Assembly (NCBI RefSeq): GCF_026213295.1
Contig: NC_079425.1
Span: forward strand, 11,326,909-11,390,908
Source of the DNA: Gadus chalcogrammus
Lineage: Eukaryota > Chordata > Actinopteri > Gadiformes > Gadidae
Direction: 5' to 3'
Length of the DNA: 64,000 nt
The notes under the pieces were generated by a model. It saw nothing but the letters and a program-made list of their open reading frames with translations. It had not been told where the DNA came from and searched no databases. The translations under genes were made by a program, and so were the position numbers. Each line of letters starts with the position of its first letter. Positions within the stretch are counted from its first letter, which is position 1. Of this stretch, positions 25,159 through 64,000 are shown one piece after another.

Positions 25159-26399
25159 TATTTACCGTAGACTAGTAACCACTGTTCTTTTGATATTAAC
25201 GCGTTTCAAGAATACATTAATATTGAATATACCACAAAACCAAGACAACGAAATATAGGACAGGTTGCTTGCTAGTACAGTAAATATATTTCTCTTGTAC
25301 AAATGTTGTGAGAAAGGTTTTGAGTATTTCCCTATTAATGCATTTCGTCCCTTTGGCACTTTTCTTAACTTATGCTAAATTTCCGTCTGCATACTTCATA
25401 GGTCAGGCTTCATCCACTTGGTTTCGGTCAGTGTAACAGGGGCTCAAGCCTGTTGAGCTCTGTATGGGAATACAGATTTCAAACACCTTGGAAGAGACAC
25501 ACAAAGTACGCACTAAATTAGTTGTGTCCAATTACTCTATCATGCATGTCTTAAGAGTAACAAGGATATCAGAGTACTTGTAAAACCCATTAAAACCAGA
25601 GAAAAAACATGCTTCAAACTTGTCCCTGATGACTGTTCGCCAGTGCGTATGAACGTTGTCTTTCAAATAAGACTTTGCTTAGGCCTGATCAAACCTATAA
25701 AATATGTTTTAGAATTCCCTAGAATTTAATGATGGCAAAATTGAGGCCAACTTCCATCAATTTACCATTTGTATCTATATAGATTCCAGGCTTAAGGCTT
25801 ATTTATCTTTCAATTTAGAAGGATAGTCTAACTCAATTATAATTCAGAACCACAAACCACAATTTTTTTCAATTGTACATTTCGCATGGAAAAGAGAATA
25901 TTATCTATAGTATTTATCAACAATAACATTTTAAAGATAACCAACACTGATATGATTTCCTAAATAGTTCCCAAATCCACATTTTTATAAGTTAGATGTG
26001 GACTGAATGGGTCTATTATTGATATTATTACAGCTCATTATAATCAATGTGATGCTGTCATGTGTCCATATAGATGCGTCACACCATTTGAGATATGACT
26101 TTATTGTATTGAAACACAGAATGTTCTAACATGAATGAATACACAGAAATGTCCCTTTTCATTGGGATTATATATATGTCAAACACAGAAATCATTACGG
26201 TTTTCGTGCCGTAATTTGCAATTTTCCAATAAGAAGTACAACCAAGATATCATCAGTAGTTTTCCTATTACTTTGTGGGTGTAGACTTTATAATGTTGGC
26301 AAAATGGAACAGGACGTGGAGTCCACCCTTGTGGATTTGCAGCAGTAGGAGAGAAAAGGACACACACACACACACACAGACACACACCGCACACACACG

Positions 26400-26525
<126 letters not shown>

Positions 26526-27301
26526 GGAGGAAGAGCAGAGAAGACAAGAGCTTGCAGAACTATGAGCGTTTCTGTTGTATAAGTCAATGAGTCACACTCA
26601 CCGTTTGGATCTTGAGAACTAATAGAAAATCGTTTGTTGTCTCTCACTTGGGAGCAGGCGAGCTCTGCAAGGACACAAAAGGAAATAGGGGGAATCGGAA
26701 ACAAAAAAGAGTAAACAAATTATTGTTTCATGACATTTCTGACGTCAGGGAAGACGCATTTCAACATGCGATAACCTTTTCATCCAATACATACCTCGAT
26801 ATTTCTGTAACCATTGGCAATGAGATTTGGAGTAAGCTGTTTTCCACTGAACCATAATGGAAATATTGTTCTCCCTGAGCACTGTTCGCTTATTGTGGTA
26901 ATACATTAGACGTTTGTAACCTGACATGTCATTAAGACCTTGAATATTGGTTGAATCAATGAGGGGAAAGGTGTGCTTTGTGTGGCCTTATCTGCTTCAC
27001 GTTTGCTCAAGGATTTCATTAGACCCTTACTCTAGCCAATCAGCTGTCTCCCAGGCGGCATTGCGGTACAATCTGAGTCATGCTGCAAACTCAATAGCCC
27101 CATAGAATGTTTTTTTTACAGCCGTCAGAGATGACGTAAATGTACACTGTTATTTCATTTCTTCAAAATATATGGCCATGAAAATAAAATTACAAAGAAT
27201 GTGACTCACCTGATGTGTGGCTATTAAATGTTTCACACTTCAACGGGTTGGATTACAATGAGAAGTGACGAAGGTTGTACAAACCCTTCTAGAAATTGAA
27301 A

Positions 27302-27872
27302 CCTTAAAGCTTGGGTAAGCAATTTGGAGAATCGAGCCAGAGTAAACTAATTTTTCTACAGTTTTCAACAGAAAAAAAATCAGACCCGGCCATTCTATCT
27401 CCAAAAATAATTGAATAGCTCGCTAGCTTTAGCAATTTTTCCTGCCTAGCCTTGTGGAAGACGTAGCCACTAGACTCACGGTTCCCCCAGTCCAATGTCT
27501 ATGGGAAATAACATGGCATTTTGAATGATCGTACATACATACATACGTTCATTCGTATGTATGCTCCCGATTAGCATTAATAATCGTTTACTACTTTAAC
27601 GGCCCCGACAATCCAAAACCCCAGTGGAAAGTTTGTTATGTACGATCATTCAAAAACGCCATGTTATATCTCATTGACATTTGACCAAGGTAACCAGGAG
27701 CCTCGGAGGCGGGACTTATTCTTCAGAGGTCTATGCAAGAGCTACAGAAACTGGATTTGTTTTGGTTCTTTCGTCGAGCGTTTGATTTATTGATGGCTGT
27801 CGGGATGTAAAGAGAATTAAAAAAAATATGACAAGAAGTGCTTTTAAAAAAAAGCTTACCGTGGCTTTAAGG
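27302..27872. mobile_element. 571-bp TIR element with nested inverted repeat
   Basis: Ends CCTTAAAGCTTGGGTAAGC (left) and inverse CCTTAAAGCCACGGTAAGC (right). A second inverted pair lies inside at 27508-27537 and 27637-27667 (ATAACATGGCATTTTGAATG and its inverse with small differences). No transposase. Probably a non-autonomous DNA transposon or a nested insertion. Confidence 0.6.
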
Positions 27873-28660
27873 ATATGGCCACTTTTTCGTCATTGTGAAA
27901 AGAACCCCCATCGCCATTACAAATCACTGTTTGCCTTAGTTCATTATATGCATCAACTACAATGCATACACCTGAAACAATGAATGTCTTCAAATAAATA
28001 AATAAATAATTATTAAAGATTAATTGTAGATTTGTGTCTGTCTGTGATACTGCTGCCTTTCTTGTTCATTCATAAGTGAACATTTATTTTGAATCTTAAC
28101 TAGTTTTTCTCTGGTTTAATAATGCTTCAATCACATAGATTAAGATTGGAAGTGAATTCCTGCAGATGTCTCTGGTAGGTTTAAAGGTGGAATACTACAA
28201 ACGAGTAATCTTCTTACTGATTATGCTTCCCAACCCCCATGATGCACTGCCCTGTTCAAATCACCCCATTGTTTATTTTCTCATTCTACGTGCTGTAGAC
28301 TTTGTGGTTCTATACAAAGAGGAAGCAGCGTGGCTCTCTGGTGCTCCATAGACGTCAAATGCAGTTTCACAATGAGCAGGCCGTATAAACCTCCCCATCA
28401 GCAGGACCTCAGATTGAGAGGCTGGAAATGAATCTGACAGCAGGCTTTCAGCCCAGGCCCTGGAGCTAAAGGACACTCAGAGACTCATATGTGTTTCTCT
28501 GGACACTGCTGTTTATTGAGAGATGTTTTGGGACTCTTAAGAGTTTCACCCAGTCACTCTCGTTCTACTAAGACCCCATATTTGCATATATATATATATA
28601 TGTCTTAGTAACTCAATCAAGTAAATATACCCAAGAAGAAGAAATATGGCCCTTGTTTTT

Positions 28661-28844
28661 CATGTTAGCTCACATTTAATGATATTATTTTCTTTACATG
28701 CATTGTGATAAATGTTTAGTATTGATACATGTGAGGATTATTTATAAAATGTTTAAATGGTATGTCACATTGTCACGCCATAGTTTCAGTTTTTCCTTTG
28801 ATTATCTTATGTAGCAAATTGCTTTTTAATCACTGAATGAATGA

Positions 28845-28891
<47 letters not shown>

Positions 28892-28902
28892 TGTCTGTGT
28901 CT

Positions 28903-28958
<56 letters not shown>

Positions 28959-28960
28959 TG
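28661..28960 (-). repeat. Dispersed repeat with CA head, inverted and diverged member
   Basis: Reverse complement of the family at 9380-9640. The body (28661-28848) includes the counterparts of ACATACCATTTAAACATTT and TTATCACAATGCATGTA; the GT run at 28849-28960 corresponds to the CA head. This is an independent insertion in the single-copy flank. Confidence 0.75.
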
Positions 28961-31751
28961 TGTATGAGCCTGTGCGACAACAGTGAGTGCTGTATTGAGG
29001 CTGTGAGAGATGGTTCCTGCTCCAGGGGACATGTCTCCCATCACGGTACACACACACACACACACTGGCCTGCCATGCTGTTTATTAATTATGTTTATAG
29101 CAATGAATGGTTTCCTCGTTGTTAGTACATAAATAAAATGTAATCAGATACATCATAAGATATGATTGAGACATCGTGGGACGCTATTGAGAGCACCACT
29201 ACCAAAAACAAAATCAACTTGAAACATGTTGGTTACACTGTTTTCTGTCCGCGGTATCGCTGCACAGTGCTCTTTTATGACACGGTTTTATGGCTTTGGT
29301 GCAATTTCCTCTCTATCGCTGGTAATGAATGAGTAACCTTTAATATGAAAGTGGTAGCTTAAGGCCTTGAGAGTTTGTGGTTTCTAGGTCATTATTCAAC
29401 ATAACCACCAGTCTCATTTGTATCTCTCAAAGGCATTTGAATCTGTTCCAGCCGGTGCTATTACAATGGCTTCATATATAGCCTTCCGTTCATTCCTTGA
29501 ATGACACACGACTAACTGCCACTCACATCATAGGGCAACAGTGGCTCATTCACACTGGGACATGAACAAGGATGTCTTCAATGCCTCCGCTCCGCACTGC
29601 CTCATGGAGACACGACACTGGCCCAGGGCTTGTTTACGTCGTGACGTCTGAGGAGCACGACATCGACTTCATTCCACCTCGACACTCGCACACCAGCGTG
29701 TTTTAACCTTCTTTTTCATGTGTTTTTTATTGTCCTGTTTTGCCTGAAATGCTCCCCATGTCCTGTTTCTCAGGCTACCGAAGATTTCTTCTAGCCATTG
29801 ATGACGGATATTGGTCATCCCAGCAGCCTCTTTGAGAAGGAGTAGCTATACTGAATGTAACCGCTGATAGTTCTCAGAGGACAGACAGACAGCGTCATCT
29901 GGCGTCAAACGCTCTGTATCCCTTTTTTTTTTTTTTGGCGAGTACATCTTTTGACCCTTAGGGGATGGCTTTCTCCTTTAACGCCGCGATATAGGCACAG
30001 AGGAGCCAAGACACGGCCAGTAGAGCAAGACAAAACATGTTTATCATTCACACATTGTGCACAATATACAATGGGAAAGAACCTTTCACACAGGTGTCAT
30101 CATAGGACAAACACAGGTGATAGCACTAATTCATAACACTAATTATGGGTGTGCTGGTTTTATGTGCGGGGCACTGGTAGTAGACTAAACAAGTGAAGGT
30201 AAGTATACTACTCGTGCCCTGGTACATAAAAGGAGCCGACCTTTTCTTAATGTTATCAGCGACACCTATGTTTGACCCGCATCCATGGCTCTGTGAAAGG
30301 GTTTGTCGTCAGGTAGGAATGGTGCATTACTAACAATGTTGTGACCTTCTATTCAACCCATTTCATTTGGACATTCAATTGTATTGGACTAAATGTTACT
30401 GAAAGGAAATGGAGCCACATGGGGTTTAATCACTTAGGGCTTTGATTTGGTGTTGTTGTTTTTTTCCAATCAGCCAAAATAAATAATTGACCTATCTTTT
30501 CTCACCGAAGAGAATGAAGGTTGTTAATGAATAGATCTATGTACATCGTGCCAGGAAATTTGTAATGTTGTATTTACAATATGAATCTTATTCATGACCA
30601 GGATAATTTATGTTTATTTCTTAGTATGCACATTTAAATATATTTTTACCAGAGCACTATTACCGGTAAATACCTGATCCTGATTGGTCAATAACGTCCC
30701 AAGGGTGTGTGTATTATTAGGGAAACTTCTGCCTTTTAATAGTTACGAATATTTGTTCTACCAATCTAACTTTATCAACAAAGATCAAATACATCTGTCG
30801 ACAAAGAACTTTCCTTGACATTGGAAAAACAATAAACTCAAAGAGAGAATATTTTAATTTCAACTGACTCATGTCAATAAAAAAACAATAAAGTTATAAA
30901 GGAAAATATACAATATGAAATTATTGTTGGTAACTTTGGTATAGGTGGAATAAACCAGAACAGGGTGTACTGTTATTTGAAAATCATGTAGTACGGCAGT
31001 GGTAAGTAACCTCGGCTTCACCTCGACCGCATCTCCACCCCCCTCGTATTATAATGGGACTGCCCGTTGTGGTTTATTCCTCACGTATTCCTTTAACTTT
31101 ACTCGGTGTCAAACTGATGTGAATCACATGTGAATTTGGAGGGAACTATTACATGACGTAAAACAGTGGTGATCTGTGCATTAGTGGGATTATAAGATAA
31201 TGCAGTGAAAAATCTGGAAATAATCTTTTTTTTAAACCAGGCGGTTGGAGAAATGGACAACCAAATTCATTCTTCCCAGGAGTCACACTCCGACATTAAT
31301 CACCTTGTACAGTGATCCAGGTGTTCCCCTCTGCTTCAATAATACCTCACACATGTTGTATGGACACTTACATATGGGGAGATTGCACAGTGCATACAAT
31401 ATTTCACATTTTATATTATAGTTTAGGGGATTGCCCATGGGTGTGACATAAACCACAAACATAGAACATATGCTTTCTTGATTGGTTTTAAATTCTCTGT
31501 TATCTTTGAATCGTGTTTATTTGACACCATTAAACACCTTTATCTGGAAATATCGCGACTGGAATTAGATTTCTTTTTTTCTACATTCATATCACATTAT
31601 TCAAATTCCTACCACAATCTTCATTGGATGAGAAGAAGATGGATATCACTTCTATTCCACTTACAGAGACGTCATTGCGATCATTCCAACGATCACGCTT
31701 CATGATGTTGGAGTGAAATGTCAATGTTTATAGTCGTTCCTACAAGGGAAT

Positions 31752-31785
<34 letters not shown>

Positions 31786-32227
31786 TGTGTGAGAACATCC
31801 CCGGCTCCCAGCCAGCCCGGCTAACGTCATCTGAGCCCTTTTAAGGCCCTGAGGAGCAGCCGGGCGCTTTCACTTTCCTTAAGGTCAGTGTTGATGAGAC
31901 CACCGTGAGCACAAACCAATGGTATGCATGGAGGGCGGGCAGGAAAATCACACAGGAATCCTGAACAACCAACTAATTTTAGGATAGCCGCAAGTTTACC
32001 AAAAGTATACGACTGAGCTCACATCCTGTGAACCCAATGCCGGATTTGTTGTAAGGTACAAAACAAAAAATAGAAAGGACTGCTCAGAAAAGGGCTTACT
32101 GTCAGAGAGAGCTGGCAAAACTGAAACTCTCAGCAAGCTTTTATTATTCCATCTGCTCGGCCATGTTGCAGTACATGGCTCAACTGTCCCCCATATTCTT
32201 CTTTCTATGAATCCTATATGAAAACAA

Positions 32228-32559
32228 GGTAACACTTCAGAATAACCATAGTCTGCCTTGCTTTGCAACCCCACTAATAATGATACATTAATCAAATGAT
32301 AATTAATATTTGTAAATGCAGTTAAAAAAAGATTAACAAACTATTGATTCACAGTTAATTAACAGTTTAGCATTTATGGTATTCATGTTTAATTGCGGTG
32401 TTCATGTTAACTAAGGTAATGTTGTTCATGTATAGTAAGATTAATTAATAAGGTTTGGGTTAACCCTAATTTCTGCTAATGCTATGTAATAATGCGTAAT
32501 ACTGCATTGACTAATGTTTAATAATGGTTAATTAATGAACCCTTGTGTAATGTCTTACC
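32228..32559. mobile_element. Short TIR element (MITE-like), copy in duplication 2
   Basis: Same element as 1189-1520, carried in the second copy of the large duplication; not an independent insertion. Confidence 0.55.
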
Positions 32560-33723
32560 GTAAACAAATTCTCAAACATGGTGTCTTTCTCTGATTTTGA
32601 ATATCTATAAATTATAGAATATAAAATATATATATATTTGAAATAATTCATGACACCTTAATCTTTTAGCATCCATCAAATTATAATGACATACTGTTGT
32701 AAAACAAACAATGCAACAACACGTTACAGCCAACGGAGAGAAACAACCTAATAGGCTGATAGTTGGATTCCTCTTATACTGACACATTTCAAGGAAAGTG
32801 CCTGGTTCATCAGGTTAAACTGAAATATCTCTATTCATAACATTTATACAATCATTGTATACAATGCAATCAAGGATAGATGCATACATATGAAATATGA
32901 ACATTCAAGTCCATTCCAGCCTATGCTAAGATAAGGTGGACAGAACTCTGTAAAGTGAGCAGCGCTCTGCAGCACAGAGTGAGATAAATAGATGATTTCA
33001 AGATTAATAAATAAAGAGTGTTTTGATTTGATTATCTTCATATATATATTGCATAGATCTATGAAATCTTATCAATAGCAGATTTGCATCATTACCTGCA
33101 GTTGCTGAGGTTAACATATTTCTTTATATATTTGTAGTCACTCTGACCTTTCTACGTTTCTATACAATTATAAAAAAAATCATGTGTCACAACGTAGGTG
33201 TCCAGAATGCAGTTGTGTATCTTTCGGAAGGAACAGAAGGATCTTGCACATTACCAAACATAAACCTTCAGAGAAACTAATGGGCCTGTAGGGCCTTGAC
33301 AACAAGGGCCATTTTTGCCTTCAGTTTGAAATGATATTGCAGTTTCTACAAAATGTATGCATTTATGTCTGCAATGGACACCACGTATTGGGTTGAATAT
33401 TTTACAGTATTCCATATGTAGAACAGCTGAGCAGCTGTATATTGTCTTATGCCACACAGCCATGGGCGAAGGAGGGAAATAGACAGGCTGTCCTTTTGTC
33501 TACCCTAGCGAAGGGTGTTGCTTGGTTACCATTAGGACTAAGGCGGTGGCTTGGTTCTACTATTCATGAGTCATACGTAAAATGTTTATAGAAATGTATC
33601 AATTAGAAAAGTTACAAAATGAATTACATATTAGATTATATATTTTCCTTTCTTTCTGAAAATGTGGCGTTTTTTTGGTTGTTTTACACTTTTTTACTAT
33701 GCATGAAGTTTCATCCGTAAGAC

Positions 33724-33769
33724 CAATTGCAGTTTGTGTTCACTGCTACATGAACACAAACTGCAATTG
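33724..33769. repeat. Perfect 19-bp hairpin (copy 2)
   Basis: Identical counterpart of the hairpin at 2681-2726. Confidence 0.7.
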
Positions 33770-34718
33770 CGTAGGCAGGAATTTGAAGTGTCTGTTGACA
33801 GATAGCAGGCACTCCTGGCTACTTAATATCTGGCTAATTACTGGCTTCCAAAACATGCAGTCATAGGCCTTGTTTTGGAAACAATGTCGGTGGAAAGCCA
33901 AGACTGGTTGGGATTGGGTTTTGCCTGTGATTGAAATTCCCCTCAGTAGCCAAGAGTGGATGCAAATTTTTATTTTATTTTTTTCTCTCCAGCCATTCTT
34001 GATGATACAAACTTGAATTGACTACTTTTCTGTATATTGGCCTCACTATAATGTTGATAATTAATTTAATATCAAATCAAAACGTAAGCAATAATTACAT
34101 ATTAATAATAATATTGACATTATTATAATTGCATAATGAATAAATAACATGGGGAAAGAAGCAACATTATAATCTAACCAAAAATGTACAAATATGAAAC
34201 ATAGTGGTTGAATGGCTGTCCCAAGTCCGAAATCCCCTCTCCCACAACATTCTGCCTCTATGCAAAGGAATGACACAGCTCCCCTACCCAAAAACATGCT
34301 GCCATAGTGCCTAGGAATGATTCTTAAGATGTGTCCCCGAACATATTGAGAATAAATGAATAAAACAAATGTTTGGACATCACTGTTTTGTCGATATATC
34401 CGTAGGACATGAGCATATGATCTGCAGTGCCGTGTATCCTCGGTGGCTCCAGAGTGCACAGTCGTTACAGTGTTGGATGAGAGGATAGTTTGAAGCACTT
34501 AGAAACTCTAACCACTGAGGGGTAGTGTTTCCCTTCATAAGTTTCTACAAACCGTGTGGGAAAATACTGCAACAGATATACGAACAGACGCATCACTTAG
34601 GATGACTCATGGACCACTACAGTGAAGTGGTTTCGCTATGTTGCAGAACATCTCCAATAAGCTCTTGATAAATCCAGACAATAACTCTCTAGAAGTAGGC
34701 CATCATTGTTGTTTTTTG

Positions 34719-34752
<34 letters not shown>

Positions 34753-36420
34753 GTCATATTTAGCATGCTGAAAGAGTGTCAAATGATTGACAGCTCAACG
34801 TCTTTGTGATCAGTTGTTCATCAGTTCAAATAGTTTGATAGCCCTTCTAATAACTGCCACAATCACAGAGGTTATAAAATGAATTAAAATGGTTCCCTTC
34901 CAAACGTGCCCTCGCTGCTTTGAAACTGTGAACAAGCTCCTGTTAATGTGAAAGGAATAACCTTTTAATTACATTACTACCTAATTACTCCTTAATTACT
35001 ATCTTAAGATTTGACCAATTTTCTCAGATTAGTCGCTTGTTCAAAACGAGGGCCAGTAACAATACAGCAAGATTCTAGTTTGTCTACAAACACACAAATA
35101 ATTGGGCACTATTTTCTCTACTGTGATTGCCAGGCTTGTTTATTAGGCTTGTTTTGTATAAGCGACTACACTTTGGAAATCTTTTGATAGTAAATAAAAG
35201 TGTATTCCCTTCATATAAACAGGAGCTAGGCTACAGTTACTCTGCAAGTCAATGGAAGCTGCTCACGGAAAGCAAATGCTTACCCAGCAACCTGTCCCTC
35301 TGGATACACAATGATTAATTTGGAGTTATAACTAGTCTGAATTTACAGATATCTAGGCTTATCTCATTGAAGTTTACAATCGTTTCCTTTGATAATCCCT
35401 GCTCCCCCTGATCCCATACTCACTGACATGCCAAAAAGTATTCTGAAGCAAGTAATACATTTATTCTTAAGACTATGTGAAAAATCGGTTGAGACAAATC
35501 ACAAATGGCTCAAACACTTGAATGACTCAGCATTGTCAAGTAGGAGGGAACCGTCATCTTGCTTTTTATTTTTTGCCAAAATACATAGGCTTTGTTTTGT
35601 TTACTAAAAGTTAATTTTCACTGTTTATATTCTGGTGTGACAGTCCGCAGTACGATGAAATCTAGGTTGTTACTGATAAACATGGATTGCTTTACACCTA
35701 GCAACAATACTAGTGACTCAGTAACTAGCAGTTGCATGTTTTATAATATCTTCTATTGCTAGAAGGTGGACCAATCCCCTCTGGAGATCACTTCAATATT
35801 TAACTTGTAATGACCCTTGATAGGCTTGCTGCATCAGGGGCTATATTTTCAAACAGTTCCCTGCTGAAATCCCCAAACATATAATGGTGATGGAAAGAGG
35901 GGAGGTCTCAGTTGGGGGGCTGGGAAGCCACTCTAACGCGGACTACCGAGGCCATGTTAAGATATTGTAAGCCTTGCAGAATCCCACTGGAAACATAACC
36001 TGAGTGTATCCATCCAGAAGTACTGGATACATCATAATCCCATTATATTATCTACATACATCTACAGTATATCTACAGCTTCTCCCTCACTATGTGGGGA
36101 CGTCAGCAGTCGCTCAAGAAAATCTAGATTGTTTGATGTCCTTGCAACACAATGGTCGAACGAGTTCCCCGCTGACATCAGTACAGCTGAAACCTTACCC
36201 ATCTTTTGCGGCGGTTGGAAACTCAGTTCAGTAGAACAGGAACTGTTCAGAAAGAACCTTGGCTCATAAAAATATATATATATATAAATATAAATATTAC
36301 AATTCTCTACCTCTTGTTTCTATTTTGTTGAATTTAAAGGAGTTTGCTTGTTTTATTAACTTTATGCACTCAAATGATTATTGCACTTTTTTGGTTATAC
36401 CTTCATTGTTGAATGTACTC

Positions 36421-36460
36421 ATTGTAAGTCGCTTTGTCAAAAGCATCAGCTAAAATGTAG
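36421..36460 (+). repeat. Teleost interspersed-repeat tail (copy 2)
   Basis: Counterpart of 5361-5400 within the second copy of the large duplication. Confidence 0.55.
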
Positions 36461-37205
36461 CCGATGATTATATACCATTACATTACATTCTTTTAGCTGC
36501 TAAATTAATGTTATGTAATGTTATATATTCCAAACGCAATTCGACGTCCCTGAGACCAATTTCTTATTAAGAATGTGCATACATGTGTTGAGGTATATGG
36601 CATACTGTAGATAGATAGATGGAAAGATGGATAGATGGATAGATAGATCAAAAGAGAGATAGAAGTGGGCCATGGATGTTGTGTTTAAATAATAGACTTT
36701 GTCCTTCACCTATATCAGCAATATACTTTATCTCTTAACTGGCTCCCATTTGGAAGAATCCTCATTCAATCTTTTTTTCCCTCCGTCGATAACCAGTATT
36801 TAATCTTTATTTAAACCCCTTGCTGCCATGATGGAGAAATACATAATATAACAATCTAACAATACATAAATACAAATAAGTATATAAAGCAGCAATACTT
36901 AAAGAAAATGTTCTCCCACTGTAGAAATGCAATTGGTTTAGTGAAATATCATGAACAGAGAGAACAATGAAAGAAAAATAATGTGACAGCTATAAGTCAC
37001 ACATGTAGGCCATGGCCAAAATCTTGTGTGCAGAAGTGGGCAGAAATGTTTTTATGTTTTAATGTTTTAAAGGTATAGAACTTTGCGTTTTATTTAGTTA
37101 GTTGTCTCTGTAGGACAACAATATATTCTATATATACTTATGAGTATGTCGTGGCTCATATATACCATTATCTGAGAATTATATTGGTCTATACTATACT
37201 GTATT

Positions 37206-37216
37206 ACACACATATA

Positions 37217-37276
<60 letters not shown>
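37206..37276. repeat. TA microsatellite (copy 2)
   Basis: Longer counterpart of 6143-6200. Confidence 0.9.
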
Positions 37277-37280
<4 letters not shown>

Positions 37281-37614
37281 TAGGATTAGGCCTATGATAC
37301 ATAATAATATACTATGCTAAACTATATCATACACAAACGTACCATTATCATGCTTAACATTAAGAATAATATTATAGGCCTTGGAGAGTAACTCAATACT
37401 CAACATGCACATTTTGAGCTCAAAGCAAATAGATACAATGATTTATTCGTTTTGTTTTTAAATAACGCGTTTCCCAAATATCCATATGTTTCTTTATCAA
37501 TTTGAATATATATGTTTTCTGTTTAAAGACCTGGTCACCGTTTAGTCTTGAGAAGCTGCCAGTTCTGACACTGCACTTCAGGTCACGCTATATTGCACAA
37601 CAATTAGGCCTAGT

Positions 37615-38184
37615 GCGGCAGGTTGTCCTGTAGGGTGCTCGCTGAGCAGGGAGCACGCTGTGGATGTCGGGCCAGAGGAAGGGGGACGCGAGGAATGGCT
37701 GAAAGCTGGCGGTGTAATCCTCCAGGAAACTAACCAGAACGACAAATCATTGCCAAGTACTGCAAGTTTACCGATTAAAACACTGCATTGTTAACCTTCC
37801 GCGGATACAACGAGATACCCGGGCTTGATTTGCTTATTTATGGGACAACCGAAACGAAAAAAAAAAACCGCAAGGTAGCCTACCGTTTCGTTCGCCAGGG
37901 GTGCTACTTGTTTTCATGGACCGTACGACATGGAGACGTGAGAAATGTTCATAAAGCATTTCTCGAGGACTATCTGCTACATTCGGACACTGAAAGGGAA
38001 ACGCTGACATTTCCTCTGTGATTCAGAATGTATTAACTATTCATATCAGTTTGTTTTGAGAGGAAAGAAGAAGAAGAAGGCTTTATCTCATGACACATCC
38101 AAGAACACAGCCACATGAAAAGTCGACGGAGGGAGAAGATTAGCCATTAAGGGACTTTTTGCTTCCACCTGACCCGAAGAGAAA
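37615..38184 (+). promoter_or_regulatory. Proximal upstream region and 5' UTR of lgr4 exon 1 (copy 2)
   Basis: Same content as the copy 1 region, with small differences such as an extra TC dinucleotide near 37720 and one substitution near 38016. Inferred promoter/leader only from its position next to the start exon. Confidence 0.45.
38115..38150 (+). other. Upstream ORF of 11 codons in the lgr4 leader
   Basis: ATG at 38115 runs 11 codons to TAA at 38148-38150, ending 34 bases before the lgr4 ATG. The same ORF is at 7038-7073 in copy 1. It could dampen translation of lgr4 if the transcript starts upstream of it, which is not known. Confidence 0.4.
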
Positions 38185-63355
<25,171 letters not shown>

Positions 63356-63393
63356 GACAGCCCGCCGGAGGTGTGTGTGTGTGCGTGCGTCTG

Positions 63394-63433
<40 letters not shown>

Positions 63434-64000
63434 TGTGTGCGTGCGTGTGTTCGTGTCCGACGAGCCTCGTTTGTGTAATGTGCAGACTACCCTGTCAATA
63501 GACTCTTCGGAAAGCACTTATTTTTCTAAACAAAACGCCTAAAGGGAACGGTGTGTCATGTGAACTGACAGGGCCGCTGCTGGTGTTCCAGGATGTAACT
63601 GAGCGTGCGCGCGAGCTAGCCAAGAAGGATGTCACTCAGGAGGTCCTTGCTACCAGTGCCTGCTTCTCGGTTCAAGTTGGACTAAATATGAGTATCTTAC
63701 GGACCTCAACCTGTCACTTCTAGCTACGGTTCTTGTGCCCATTTCCGCTTCACCTGTACGTGCTATTAGTGCTCAAATATCGTCTATATATATATATATA
63801 TATATTATTTTAAACTTCTATGTCGCTGTGGAACTTTATGGTAATTGTAGCAATGGTATTCATCTTCATTTGTTTAGTTTTAATGAACTGTACCTTCAGG
63901 AGAGGTTTGGGGGTAAACAGAGAGAGAGGGGTCTTAAAGGTAGGGGGATAGGATAAGGACAAATCGTGCAGCACACCAAACCCTTCTCATCTAATCGAAA
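63356..64000 (+). other. lgr4 3' UTR (incomplete)
   Basis: Begins after TAA and contains a GTGC/GT array at about 63371-63450 and a TA run at 63786-63806. I see no AATAAA or ATTAAA before the window ends, so the transcript end lies outside. Short ORFs here are unsupported. Confidence 0.7.

Noticed and set aside
26740..26747. Full CRE octamer TGACGTCA in the flank
   Set aside because: One 8-mer in 64 kb is expected by chance; no nearby start site or second element supports regulation.

Overview
The window is vertebrate nuclear DNA, most likely from a ray-finned (teleost) fish. The intron/exon structure, the many CA/GT, TA and ATT microsatellites, the compact downstream introns and several short transposon families resembling ones common in fish genomes all point that way. 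I cannot name the species from sequence alone.

The one gene recognised is lgr4, on the + strand. It encodes a leucine-rich-repeat receptor for R-spondins that belongs to the glycoprotein-hormone-receptor-like GPCRs. I traced 18 coding exons from 38185 to 63355. Every junction has a GT donor and an AG acceptor and stays in frame, giving 3000 coding bases (999 residues plus stop). Exons 1-17 encode the signal peptide, the LRRNT cysteine cluster, the LRR solenoid (mostly one 24-residue repeat per 72-bp exon) and the hinge. Exon 18 encodes the end of the hinge, all seven membrane helices and the cytoplasmic tail.

The dominant structural feature is a near-identical direct repeat. Bases 1-21853 recur at 31034-52970. 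Exon 1 (7108-7295) and exon 2 (18527-18598) therefore appear a second time upstream, without exons 3-18. The first copy stops at a run of exactly 100 N (21854-21953). The two copies differ mainly by short indels at homopolymers and microsatellites, with few substitutions. An unmerged allelic overlap (haplotig or false duplication) explains this more simply than a recent genomic duplication. If the duplication were real, exon 2 is phase-symmetric, so splicing 2a to 2b would add one LRR in frame.

Layout: 1-6540, 5' flank with transposon remnants and microsatellites; 6541-7107, proximal upstream region and 5' UTR; 7108-21853, exon 1, intron 1, exon 2 and part of intron 2 (copy 1); 21854-21953, gap; 21954-31033, single-copy flank with a decayed Gypsy-type retroelement, a foldback MITE, a second TIR element and long microsatellites; 31034-52970, copy 2; 52971-63355, remainder of lgr4; 63356-64000, 3' UTR with no poly(A) signal seen.

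I found no complete undescribed biological system. The points most worth checking are the duplication/gap architecture, the abrupt GC-rich and low-complexity remodelling of the last lgr4 exon, the UG and minisatellite arrays next to lgr4 splice sites, and several transposon families with visible termini.
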